Below, piece by piece: positions 1 to 7,362 of a DNA stretch of 11,136 nt. The notes under the pieces are model-generated. The model saw only the letters and a list, made by a program, of their open reading frames with translations. It was not told where the DNA came from and did not search any database. Source of the stretch: Clostridiales bacterium (GTDB taxonomy: Bacteria; Bacillota; Clostridia; Oscillospirales; CAG-272); NCBI GenBank assembly GCA_004554105.1, contig SFNW01000059.1:1-11136 (forward strand), written 5' to 3'. How positions within the stretch are numbered: position 1 is the first letter of the stretch; every line of letters starts with the position of its first letter. The translations under genes and the position numbers were made by a program.

Positions 1-806
1 ACGACAGCGGCACGACGGTCAAGGAATACGGCACGGCGGTCAAGCGGCAGGTCATCAGCAGCGAGACCGCACGCACGGTTTCGCAGATTCTTGAAGCCGG
101 CGTTTCGGGCGACGGCGGCGCGAAAAACGCCTATGTCAAGGGCTACAAGGTCGCGGCAAAGACGGGTACGTCGGAGAAATTCGACGAGCCCGAAAAGGAA
201 CTGCGCATCGGCTCCTGCGTGGCGTATGCACCGGCGGACGACCCGCAGATTGCCGTCCTGATTATGGTCGACGAGCCGACGGGCGGCAGCGTCTACGGCA
301 GTATCGTCGCCGCACCTTACGTTTCGGCGTTTCTTGCAAACGTCCTGCCGTATATGGGCATCGAGCCCGAATATACCGACGAAGAGCTTGCCAATATGCA
401 GGTCAGCGTCGGCAGATACATCGGCAGCAGCGTTGAAGACGCCAAGGCAAAAATCAAGGAGCTCGGCGTGACGGCGGAAATCGTCGGAAACGGCGACACC
501 GTAACCGCGCAGGTGCCCGCACGCGGCAGCAAAATCGAAAAAGCCGACGGCAAAATCATTCTCTACACAAACGACGCCGACCCCGGCGGCAAAACCGTAA
601 AAGTGCCGAACGTCATCGGCATGACAGCGGCGGGGGCAAATGAAAAAATCATCAATGCCGGATTGAATATCGAAATCAAAGGTTCCCAAAACTATAGGAA
701 GGGAAGCGGTGCTTCGGTCACCTCGCAGTCCTATGCGGGCGGCACGGACGTACCTTACGGCACGGTCATTACGATTGAGGTGCTGCACACCGACGTGACC
801 GACTGA
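1..806 (+). CDS. Class B penicillin-binding protein (SpoVD/FtsI/PBP2x type), C-terminal fragment with two PASTA domains
   Basis: The gene enters the window already open; its reading frame has codons beginning at base 3 and gives 267 visible residues before the stop. It is the end of a D,D-transpeptidase that cross-links septal or spore peptidoglycan outside the membrane. The KTGTS motif (bases 159-173) is the third conserved transpeptidase motif (KTG box); the SxxK and SxN motifs would lie upstream of the window. After the catalytic fold come two PASTA repeats, at about visible residues 133-190 and 199-261. The second opens with a typical VPNVIGM stretch. Location directly before murE matches spoVD in Bacillus and the PASTA-bearing PBP of many Clostridia. 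Two PASTA units also resemble PBP2x, so vegetative FtsI/PBP2B-type and sporulation SpoVD-type roles cannot be separated from this fragment. Family assignment is firm; the specific name is not. Confidence 0.93.
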   Translation, partial: DSGTTVKEYGTAVKRQVISSETARTVSQILEAGVSGDGGAKNAYVKGYKVAAKTGTSEKFDEPEKELRIGSCVAYAPADDPQIAVLIMVDEPTGGSVYGSIVAAPYVSAFLANVLPYMGIEPEYTDEELANMQVSVGRYIGSSVEDAKAKIKELGVTAEIVGNGDTVTAQVPARGSKIEKADGKIILYTNDADPGGKTVKVPNVIGMTAAGANEKIINAGLNIEIKGSQNYRKGSGASVTSQSYAGGTDVPYGTVITIEVLHTDVTD

Positions 807-851
807 AAAACGCGGAAAGCCATAAAACCGGAAGTTTATGCAATTTCTTTC

Positions 852-856
852 GGAGG
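852..856 (+). promoter_or_regulatory. Ribosome binding site that sets the murE start
   Basis: GGAGG lies five bases before the ATG at 862. The in-frame ATG at 838 has no comparable site and would add eight residues not expected in MurE, so 862 is preferred. Confidence 0.85.
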
Positions 857-861
857 ATTTT

Positions 862-2358
862 ATGGTACTCGGCGAACTTCTTCACGGCACGGGCATTCTG
901 CCGGAGGGTGCGCTCGGCGCACTGGAAATCGGCGGCATTGCTCATGACTCCAGACGGGTCAGAGCGGGCGACGCATTCTTCGCCCTGCGCGGCAGAGACG
1001 CGGACGGGCGGGATTTCGCCGCCGAAGCCGCGCGGCGCGGCGCGGCGGTCTGCATTTCGGAGATGAATCTTGACGGGCTTGAAATCCCGCAGGTTGTCGT
1101 TCCCGATGCGCGCAGCGCACTGGCGTTTGCTTCTGCAAATTTCTACGGCAACCCGCAGCGAAAACTGAAAATCATCGGCGTGACCGGCACGAACGGCAAA
1201 ACCTCGACGGCGTATATGCTGAAAACGATTTTTTGCCACAGCGGCTATAAAACCGCGCTGCTCGGCACGGCGAAAAGTATGCTCGGCGATGCGGAATACA
1301 CCCCGCCGCTTGAAGCGTGGGAGAAAAACGATTATCTCACCATGACGACCCCCGACCCCGAGATTCTGTACCGTGCGTTTGCAGACCTTGCGTCGCGCGG
1401 CGTTGAGGTCGTGGTCATGGAGGCGTCCTCCCATGCGCTCGCGCTGAAAAAACTCGACCCGATTGATTTTGCAGTCGGTATCTTCACCAATTTATCTCAC
1501 GAGCATCTGGATTTTCACGGTACAATGGAGAATTACCTTGCCGCGAAGGCTCGCCTGTTTGAGCGGTGCGGCGTCGGACTCTTCAACACCGATGACGCTT
1601 ACGCGCGCAGCGCAAAGGACGCGGCGAGATGCCGGGCGGTCGGCTATGGAATCAAGGAGCCGAGCGATTATTCTGCTGAGCGGATTGTATGCCGCGGCGT
1701 ACTCGGCAGCGAGTATATCCTGCATACGAAAAACGCGCGTTTCAAAATCAAAACCCGGATTCCCGGGCGGTTTACGCTCTACAACACGCTTGCCGCGGCG
1801 GCGGCGGCGCGGGAATGCGGCATCGACCTTGTCAGCATTCAAAACGCGCTGTTCTCGCTTCGCGGCATCTGCGGCAGACTGGAAAAGGTCGACCTCGGCT
1901 TTGCGGGCGGCGCGTACACGGTCTTCATCGACTACGCGCATACGCCGTTCGCACTCGAAAATCTGCTGCGCTGTGTGCGCGATTTTCGCGGCGAGGGGCA
2001 GAGAATCGTCACAGTCTTCGGCTGCGGCGGCGACCGCGACCGCGAAAAGCGTCCCGAAATGGGCGCTGTCGCGGTGACGGGCAGCGACTTCGTCATCATC
2101 ACCTCGGACAATGCGCGCAGTGAGAATCCGCGTGCGATTATCGACGACATTCTGACCGGCGTCGGGGACGCCGTAAACTATACTGTAATCGAAGACCGTC
2201 GAAGCGCGATAGAATACGCCATTGAAAACGCGCTGGCGGGCGACATTATCCTGCTCGCGGGCAAGGGCCACGAGCAATATGAAATCGACAAAGACGGGCT
2301 GCACCCCTTCTCGGAAACCGAGATCGTTCTGCGTGCGGCGGAAAAATACGGAAGTTAA
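862..2358 (+). CDS. murE: UDP-N-acetylmuramyl-tripeptide synthetase MurE
   Basis: Cytoplasmic ATP-dependent ligase adding the third residue (meso-DAP or lysine) to UDP-MurNAc-L-Ala-D-Glu. The 498-residue length is normal. Visible family features: the N-terminal DSRRVRAGDAFFAL UDP-sugar motif, P-loop GVTGTNGKTS at residues 106-115 (Lys113), a MTTPDP stretch, EASSHAL, TNLSHEHLDFHGT, DYAHTP, CGGDRDREKRP and GKGHEQYE. The amino-acid selecting loop reads DNAR (residues 416-419) followed by SENP. The Arg of the classic DNPR motif is kept, which favours meso-diaminopimelate, but the Pro is Ala. The start at 862 has a GGAGG site; an ATG at 838 is possible but weaker. It follows the PBP gene by 55 bases and precedes the MurF-like gene by 16, so it is very probably in the same transcript. 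Confidence 0.97.
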   Translation: MVLGELLHGTGILPEGALGALEIGGIAHDSRRVRAGDAFFALRGRDADGRDFAAEAARRGAAVCISEMNLDGLEIPQVVVPDARSALAFASANFYGNPQRKLKIIGVTGTNGKTSTAYMLKTIFCHSGYKTALLGTAKSMLGDAEYTPPLEAWEKNDYLTMTTPDPEILYRAFADLASRGVEVVVMEASSHALALKKLDPIDFAVGIFTNLSHEHLDFHGTMENYLAAKARLFERCGVGLFNTDDAYARSAKDAARCRAVGYGIKEPSDYSAERIVCRGVLGSEYILHTKNARFKIKTRIPGRFTLYNTLAAAAAARECGIDLVSIQNALFSLRGICGRLEKVDLGFAGGAYTVFIDYAHTPFALENLLRCVRDFRGEGQRIVTVFGCGGDRDREKRPEMGAVAVTGSDFVIITSDNARSENPRAIIDDILTGVGDAVNYTVIEDRRSAIEYAIENALAGDIILLAGKGHEQYEIDKDGLHPFSETEIVLRAAEKYGS

Positions 2359-2360
2359 AA

Positions 2361-2367
2361 AAGGAGG
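2361..2367 (+). promoter_or_regulatory. Ribosome binding site that sets the start of the MurF-like gene
   Basis: AAGGAGG, seven bases before the ATG at 2375. The frame is open further upstream (to 2222), but that part overlaps murE in another frame and does not look like a Mur ligase, so the start is placed here. Confidence 0.88.
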
Positions 2368-2374
2368 CGCGAGC

Positions 2375-3784
2375 ATGAATATCAATTTAAAACTCGGTGC
2401 AATCACCGCTGCCGAGACGGCGGCGCTTGCGGGCGCGAAGCTGCTCACGCTGTCAAAGGACGCGCCGACGCGCGAAATTACGAATTTCACGACCGAAATC
2501 GGTGAGATAACGCGGGGAACGATGTTTATCGTCAGCGAGGACAATTCGCTCGCCGAAATGATGGCGGCGGCGAAAAACGGCGCATATTCGGTGCTTTGCA
2601 CCAAAGCGCCCGCATCGCTTGAACGCATTCCCGACACCGCCGTGCTGGTCTGCGACGATATTGACGATGCGCTCGGGCGGCTTGCCAAAGCCTATACCGC
2701 GCGCGGGGGGCATAAGACGATTGCCTTGACCGGTGCAAAGGGAAAGACCAAGACCGGCGAGTTTGTCTATTCGGTGCTTGAGGAGATGTACAAGGTACAC
2801 AAGGCGACCGATGTCAAGGGCGGCAGGCAGAGCGACGCGCAAATGCTGTTCGACATTCCCGCCGACACCGACTTTTTCCTTGTGGAACTGAAACTGCGCG
2901 ATAAGCGCGATATTGCAAGGCTCGCAGATTTAATCGACTGCGACGTCGGCATCGTCACTGCTCTGAAAAGCGGCATTGACGAACGCTCGAATCTCGATGT
3001 GCTGTCGGGACTGAAGCAGGGCGGAGAAATTGCACTCTCGGCCGAGGACGACGCGCTTTCGCTGATTTGCGCGTCGGACACGCGCCGCAGACGGTATGTT
3101 TCGGTCAAGAACGCGGACGGTGCGCTCTGCGCCGAAAATATCCGCGAACTTGCCGACAGAACGCTCTTTGACATCGCGGGCGAAGGCGTGCGGATTTTTG
3201 ATGTCGAGATTCACTCGGTCGGCATCGACAATGTATACAGCGCGCTGTTTGCCGCTCTGGTCGGGCTGAAATACGGCATTCCCGACGAAAAAATCAAGTC
3301 CGGACTGAAGAATTTCCACTCGTCGTCGCTCGGCGTCGGCATTTACACGGTCGGCGGCGTCACATTTATTGAAGACAGCTCGTCTGCCACCCCCGAAAGC
3401 GTGCAGAGCGGCATCGACACGCTCTGCGACATTGCAAAGCTGCACGACGGCTCGCGGAAAATCGCGGTCGTCGGCGACTTGCGCAACTTCGGCCAGGAGA
3501 TGCGCGAGATGCACGAGGCGATGGGCGAATATATCGTGTCGAAAGGCATTGACAAGCTGTTTACCTTCGGCGTTGCGGCGGAGCAAATCGGCATCGGCGC
3601 GGTACGCGCCGGAATGCCCAAAGACGATGTCTGCGGCAATCTCGAACTGTTTTCGCCGCTGAAAACCGCGGAGGCGGTCGCAAAACAGTTGCGTGCGGGC
3701 GATATTCTGCTGATTCGGGTGGGCAGGCAGAACGCCGCCGCCGAAATCATTCGCTACCTGAAAGCATATCTGGAAAAACAATGA
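2375..3784 (+). CDS. Divergent MurF-like Mur ligase in the murF position
   Basis: The 469-residue protein has the length and three-part layout of MurF, the cytoplasmic enzyme that adds D-Ala-D-Ala to the UDP-MurNAc-tripeptide, and lies between murE and mraY where murF is usual. Kept features: a P-loop GAKGKTK (120-126), an acidic residue after the central strand (Glu171), a G-x-DNVYSALFAAL segment (283-294) resembling the HNVYNALAA region, and VVGDLRNFG with His380 in the C-terminal domain. Altered features: the N-terminal DSR motif is replaced by TTE, the N-x-x-NN/IGLP region is unrecognisable, the N..AHL motif is VTALKSG, the GR before the C-terminal domain is LGVG, DDYNANPxS is EDSSSATPES (333-342), and KGSR is IRVGR. 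It is intact with no frameshift and shares the composition of its neighbours. It may be a fast-evolved MurF, a paralog with another substrate, or a non-catalytic partner. Fold confidence is high; enzymatic identity is uncertain. Confidence 0.82.
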   Translation: MNINLKLGAITAAETAALAGAKLLTLSKDAPTREITNFTTEIGEITRGTMFIVSEDNSLAEMMAAAKNGAYSVLCTKAPASLERIPDTAVLVCDDIDDALGRLAKAYTARGGHKTIALTGAKGKTKTGEFVYSVLEEMYKVHKATDVKGGRQSDAQMLFDIPADTDFFLVELKLRDKRDIARLADLIDCDVGIVTALKSGIDERSNLDVLSGLKQGGEIALSAEDDALSLICASDTRRRRYVSVKNADGALCAENIRELADRTLFDIAGEGVRIFDVEIHSVGIDNVYSALFAALVGLKYGIPDEKIKSGLKNFHSSSLGVGIYTVGGVTFIEDSSSATPESVQSGIDTLCDIAKLHDGSRKIAVVGDLRNFGQEMREMHEAMGEYIVSKGIDKLFTFGVAAEQIGIGAVRAGMPKDDVCGNLELFSPLKTAEAVAKQLRAGDILLIRVGRQNAAAEIIRYLKAYLEKQ

Positions 3785-3844
3785 GTCTTGCGGCTTGATT
3801 GATTTCAAGTCTTTGCGCTATGGGAAAGGGAAGGGCAAAACTTT

Positions 3845-4825
3845 ATGGTAGGTCTCTATGCGGCGTCTGCCGCCTGCGTCTTTGTTCTGACGGTGCTTGC
3901 GCTGCGGCTGTTGATTCCGAAACTGCGCAGCATGAAAATGGGGCAGAAAATCCTCGACATCGGACCGCGTTGGCATAAGTCCAAGGAGGGAACGCCGACG
4001 ATGGGCGGCATTGCCTTTGCGATTCCGCTGACGCTCGTGCTTGTCGCCGCGATGCTTGCCGCACCTGCGCTCGACGTCAAAATCAACCTGCCGCCGCTTC
4101 TGCTGACGCTTTTGCTTGCGGTCGGCAACGGTGCGATCGGCGTCGTCGACGACCTGACCAAGTTCAAAAAGAAGCAGAACGAAGGGCTGACCGCGCCGCA
4201 GAAATACTTGCTGCAGCTTGCTATGGCGGGCGCATTTCTCGCCCTGCTTCGCCTCTACGGCAAGCCCGACACCTCGCTTTCGATTCCGTTTATCGGCTTT
4301 GAACTCGAGCTCGGTTGGTTTTACTACGTTTTTGCGCTGATCTTCATCACCGGCATTATCAACAGCGTTAATCTGACCGACGGCATTGACGGGTTGGCAA
4401 GCTCGGTGACGCTGGTCGTCGCGGGTTTTCTTTCGGTCATCGGATTTACATACCGTCTGGGCGAGACCGCGCTGCTCGGCGGCGTGACGGTCGGCGCGAC
4501 GCTCGGTTTTTTGGTTTACAACTTCTATCCCGCCCGCGTTTTTATGGGCGATACCGGCTCGCTGTTTCTCGGCGGCATTGTCGCAGGCGCGGCGTTTATG
4601 ATTGACAACCCGCTCTGCATTGCGATTGCGGGCATTGTCTACATCTGCGAGGCGATGTCGGATATTATCCAGGTCGGTGTTTACAAGCTGACGCACAAGC
4701 GCGTGTTCAGAATGGCGCCGATTCATCACCATTTTGAAAAATGCGGCTGGAGCGAGAAGAAAATCGTGTTTGTCTTTTCGCTCGTTACGCTGATTGCGTC
4801 GGTCGTTGCGTATCTCGGCTATTAA
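3845..4825 (+). CDS. mraY: Phospho-N-acetylmuramoyl-pentapeptide transferase MraY
   Basis: Integral membrane enzyme that transfers phospho-MurNAc-pentapeptide from UDP to undecaprenyl phosphate, making lipid I. The 326 residues are mostly hydrophobic segments separated by short loops. Diagnostic motifs are all present: HKSKEGTPTMGGIAF (44-58), the Asp pair in VVDDLTKF (Asp102, Asp103), NLTDGIDGLA (176-185), FMGDTGS (233-239) and the histidine motif APIHHHFE (291-298). The ATG at 3845 has an AAGGG site nine bases upstream. It is 60 bases after the MurF-like gene and 21 before ftsW. In many dcw clusters murD follows mraY; here it does not. Confidence 0.98.
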   Translation: MVGLYAASAACVFVLTVLALRLLIPKLRSMKMGQKILDIGPRWHKSKEGTPTMGGIAFAIPLTLVLVAAMLAAPALDVKINLPPLLLTLLLAVGNGAIGVVDDLTKFKKKQNEGLTAPQKYLLQLAMAGAFLALLRLYGKPDTSLSIPFIGFELELGWFYYVFALIFITGIINSVNLTDGIDGLASSVTLVVAGFLSVIGFTYRLGETALLGGVTVGATLGFLVYNFYPARVFMGDTGSLFLGGIVAGAAFMIDNPLCIAIAGIVYICEAMSDIIQVGVYKLTHKRVFRMAPIHHHFEKCGWSEKKIVFVFSLVTLIASVVAYLGY

Positions 4826-4846
4826 ATTCTACCGGAGGGCGGCAAA

Positions 4847-6070
4847 ATGAAACAGAAAAATCAGGTGGGGCGCGCCGCCGTTCCGGTCAGCGTGCAGAAC
4901 GGCGCGGGGGAAGTGAACCGCGTGTATGCACAGATTAACCCGGACGATTACCGCGTCGTCAAAAGCGGCGTGGACAGCTTTTTGCTGTTCGTAGTCCTGG
5001 CACTGCTCGTCTTCGGACTTGTCATGGTGTTCAGCGCAAGCTATGCCGACGCGCAGAGCCGCTACGGCGACAGTTATTATTTCATCAAGCGGCAGAGCAT
5101 TATGGTCGCGCTCGGTCTGATCTTTATGACCGTGGCGTCGCGCATTCCGCTCCGCACATACAAATGGCTTGCCGTTCCCGCCTATTGCGTATCGGCACTC
5201 CTGCTCGTCGCGGTACTGTTCATGGGCGACTCGGGCGGCGGCGCACAGCGCTGGATTGAAATCGGCACACTTCGCTTTCAGCCCTCCGAAATCGCAAAAT
5301 ATACGTTGATTCTCACGCTCGCGTGGTATTATTCCAAGTATGAGTCCAAAGCCTTCGACTTCAAGGATAAGCGGACGTCCAATCTCTACGGTACGATTTT
5401 TCCGCTTTGTTTAATCGGTTTCATCTGCGGACTGGTCTTACTGGAAAAGCATCTTTCGGGCATTATCATTATCGGCGCAATCGGGCTGATGGTCATGTTC
5501 GCCTCGGGAATCCGTTTAAAGCTGCTCGGCGCGTTCGGCGGCGTCGCCGCAGTCGGCGTCACCGCATTCGCACTGCTCACCGACTACACGAAGCGCCGCA
5601 TCGACATCTGGAAAAATCCCGCGGCGTTCCCGCAGGACGGCGGCTGGCAGACCCTGCAGGGAATGCGGGCAATCGGCTCGGGCGGCTTCTTCGGACTGGG
5701 GCTCGGCAACAGCCGCCAGAAATTCAGCTATGTTTCGCAGCCGCAGAACGACTTCATTTTCACCATTGTGTGCGAGGAACTCGGCTTCATCGGCGCAATG
5801 GCGGTCATCGTCCTGTTCGGCTTGCTCGTCTGGCGCGGCTTTGTCATCGCGATGCGCGCACCCGACCGTTTTGCGCAGCTGACCGCTATCGGCATCAGCA
5901 GCAAAATCGCCTTGCAGGTGCTTTTGAACATCGCCGTCGTTACCAACAGCATTCCGAATACGGGCATTTCGCTTCCGTTCTTCAGTTACGGCGGCACCGC
6001 TATGGTCGTGCAGCTTGTTGAAATCGGAACGCTGCTTGCCATCTCGCGATATACGGTCGAAAAGAAGTAG
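4847..6070 (+). CDS. ftsW: SEDS-family septal glycan polymerase FtsW/SpoVE
   Basis: Polytopic membrane protein of the SEDS family that polymerises lipid II into glycan strands together with a class B PBP, here plausibly the PASTA PBP encoded at the window start. The 407 residues include a cytoplasmic N-terminal stretch of about 42 residues, then repeated hydrophobic segments. Family motifs: GGAQRWIEIG and FQPSEIAKY (131-152), GSGGFFGLGLGNS (278-289), QPQNDFIF with the likely catalytic Asp302, EELGFIG, and the C-terminal NTGISLPFFSYGGT (371-384). The usual PDLG stretch after the central helix reads KHLSG (201-205), a form I associate with clostridial SpoVE/FtsW relatives. The start has GGAGGG seven bases upstream. 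Whether it acts in vegetative division, spore cortex formation (SpoVE) or both cannot be told from sequence. Confidence 0.95.
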   Translation: MKQKNQVGRAAVPVSVQNGAGEVNRVYAQINPDDYRVVKSGVDSFLLFVVLALLVFGLVMVFSASYADAQSRYGDSYYFIKRQSIMVALGLIFMTVASRIPLRTYKWLAVPAYCVSALLLVAVLFMGDSGGGAQRWIEIGTLRFQPSEIAKYTLILTLAWYYSKYESKAFDFKDKRTSNLYGTIFPLCLIGFICGLVLLEKHLSGIIIIGAIGLMVMFASGIRLKLLGAFGGVAAVGVTAFALLTDYTKRRIDIWKNPAAFPQDGGWQTLQGMRAIGSGGFFGLGLGNSRQKFSYVSQPQNDFIFTIVCEELGFIGAMAVIVLFGLLVWRGFVIAMRAPDRFAQLTAIGISSKIALQVLLNIAVVTNSIPNTGISLPFFSYGGTAMVVQLVEIGTLLAISRYTVEKK

Positions 6071-6167
6071 TTTCTATCCTTTTATTATATATACGTTTTA
6101 TACATCAGTCTTTGCACGTCGAAAAACGGCGAAAATACTCGCTTAAAGTCAGGAAAGGTCAAAAAAT
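6071..6167 (+). other. AT-rich gap between ftsW and murG, possible weak promoter
   Basis: This 97-base gap is conspicuously AT-rich, including TTATTATATATACG, in a GC-rich operon, and is the longest gap within the mur/fts run before murG. A TTGCAC (6112-6117) and AATACT (6134-6139) pair sits 16 bases apart but matches sigma-A consensus poorly (3/6 and 4/6). I see no hairpin followed by a T-run. It may hold an internal promoter; this is inference. Confidence 0.3.
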
Positions 6168-7298
6168 ATGCGTGTTCTTATGACCGGCGGCGGGACGGGC
6201 GGTCACGTCAATCCCGCGCTTGCCATTGCCTCTGTAATCAAGAACAACGACCCGCAGGCGGAAATCGCATTTGTCGGTACGCCAAACGGAATCGAGAATA
6301 AGCTGGTCGGCGCGGCAGGGTACAAGATGTACCATGTCGAAGTCAAGGGCTTTCGCAGAAAACTGTCGGCGGAGAATCTCCGCGCGATGTTCCTTGCTTT
6401 CGTCTCTCCCATCAAGGCAAAAAAAATCATTCGGGAGTTCCGTCCCGACATCGTCATCGGCACGGGCGGTTATGTGTCGTGGCCGATTCTCGTCGCCGCG
6501 GCGGAGCTGCACATTCCCTGCGCGGTGCATGAGTCCAACGCCGTTCCCGGCATGACCGTGCGCAAGCTTGCCGCGCTGGTCGACCGCGTTTACGTCAACT
6601 ATGAGGAGAGTATTGCGTTGCTCCCGCACCCCGAAAAGGCACTGCGCGTCGGCTGCCCGCTGCGCACCGACTTTGAGGCAATCGACAAGGCGACGGCGCG
6701 GGAAAAACTCGGGATTCCGAAGAATAAAAAGGTTTTGCTTTCGTTCGGCGGCTCGCTCGGTGCGGAGCAGGTCAATTTCGCCATGCTCGACTTTATGGAC
6801 GACTATGTTCGCCTGCACCCCGAGGTGCTGCACATTCACGCGACCGGCTCGATTGAGTACGAGATTGCGACCGCCATATACAAGAAGCGCGGACTCGATG
6901 CGTGCAAGAACATCGAATTTCTCGAATACATCAACGATATGCCGCTGAAAATGGCGGCGGCGGACGTGGTCGTCTGCCGCTCGGGCGCGAATACGGTTTC
7001 CGAACTTGCGCTGATGAAAAAGGCGGCGCTCTTTATTCCGTCTCCGAATGTAACCGACAACCAGCAGTACAAGAATGCCGCCGCCATCGAGAAGCAGGGC
7101 GGGGCAATGCTGATTGAGGAGAAGGACATTTCCCGGGAAAAACTGAGCGGCATGATTGTCTCGCTGCTCGACGATGCCAAGCTGCGCGCCGAGATGGGCG
7201 AGAAGATTTACGCATTCGCCGTTCCCGATGCGAACAGGCGAATTTATGAGGACATTCTGCGCTTGACGGCGCAAAGAAAGTCAAAAAAGGTCAAATAA
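6168..7298 (+). CDS. murG: UDP-GlcNAc--lipid I N-acetylglucosaminyltransferase MurG
   Basis: Peripheral membrane GT28 glycosyltransferase that adds GlcNAc to lipid I to give lipid II on the cytoplasmic face. At 376 residues it is of normal length. Motifs: TGGGTGGHVNPALA near the N-terminus, GTGGYVSWP, HESNAVPG, SFGGSLGAEQVN opening the C-terminal Rossmann domain, CRSGANTVSELA, and DNQQYKNA, which together form the lipid I and UDP-GlcNAc sites. The N-terminus begins directly with the first beta strand and glycine loop, which supports the ATG at 6168; AGGAAAGG lies nine bases upstream. The C-terminal tail is short and basic. It is followed 64 bases later by ftsQ/divIB. Confidence 0.98.
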   Translation: MRVLMTGGGTGGHVNPALAIASVIKNNDPQAEIAFVGTPNGIENKLVGAAGYKMYHVEVKGFRRKLSAENLRAMFLAFVSPIKAKKIIREFRPDIVIGTGGYVSWPILVAAAELHIPCAVHESNAVPGMTVRKLAALVDRVYVNYEESIALLPHPEKALRVGCPLRTDFEAIDKATAREKLGIPKNKKVLLSFGGSLGAEQVNFAMLDFMDDYVRLHPEVLHIHATGSIEYEIATAIYKKRGLDACKNIEFLEYINDMPLKMAAADVVVCRSGANTVSELALMKKAALFIPSPNVTDNQQYKNAAAIEKQGGAMLIEEKDISREKLSGMIVSLLDDAKLRAEMGEKIYAFAVPDANRRIYEDILRLTAQRKSKKVK

Positions 7299-7347
7299 TT
7301 TGGGGAGCGGAAAACCACACCGCCCGAGCAACGCCCAAGCAACGAAG

Positions 7348-7355
7348 AAAGGAGG
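7348..7355 (+). promoter_or_regulatory. Ribosome binding site that sets the ftsQ/divIB start
   Basis: AAAGGAGG, seven bases before the ATG at 7363. The frame is open back to the end of murG with other possible starts, but none has a comparable site. Confidence 0.85.
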
Positions 7356-7362
7356 ACGCGTC

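Noticed and set aside
2222..2374. N-terminal extension of the MurF-like gene into murE
   Set aside because: The frame is open but lacks a ribosome site, overlaps murE and does not resemble a Mur ligase N-terminus; the site at 2361-2367 sets the start.
1492..2688. Long reverse-strand open frame (398 codons) across murE and the MurF-like gene
   Set aside because: It mirrors well-supported + strand genes, its product is low-complexity Arg/Ala/Ser-rich with no family resemblance, and such shadows are expected in GC-rich DNA.
3794..3809. Small inverted repeat CTTGA/TCAAG before mraY
   Set aside because: Five pairs only and no T-run; this is within chance expectation and gives no promoter or terminator signature.
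6159..7274. Reverse-strand open frame (371 codons) opposite murG
   Set aside because: Antisense shadow of murG with no recognisable protein features.
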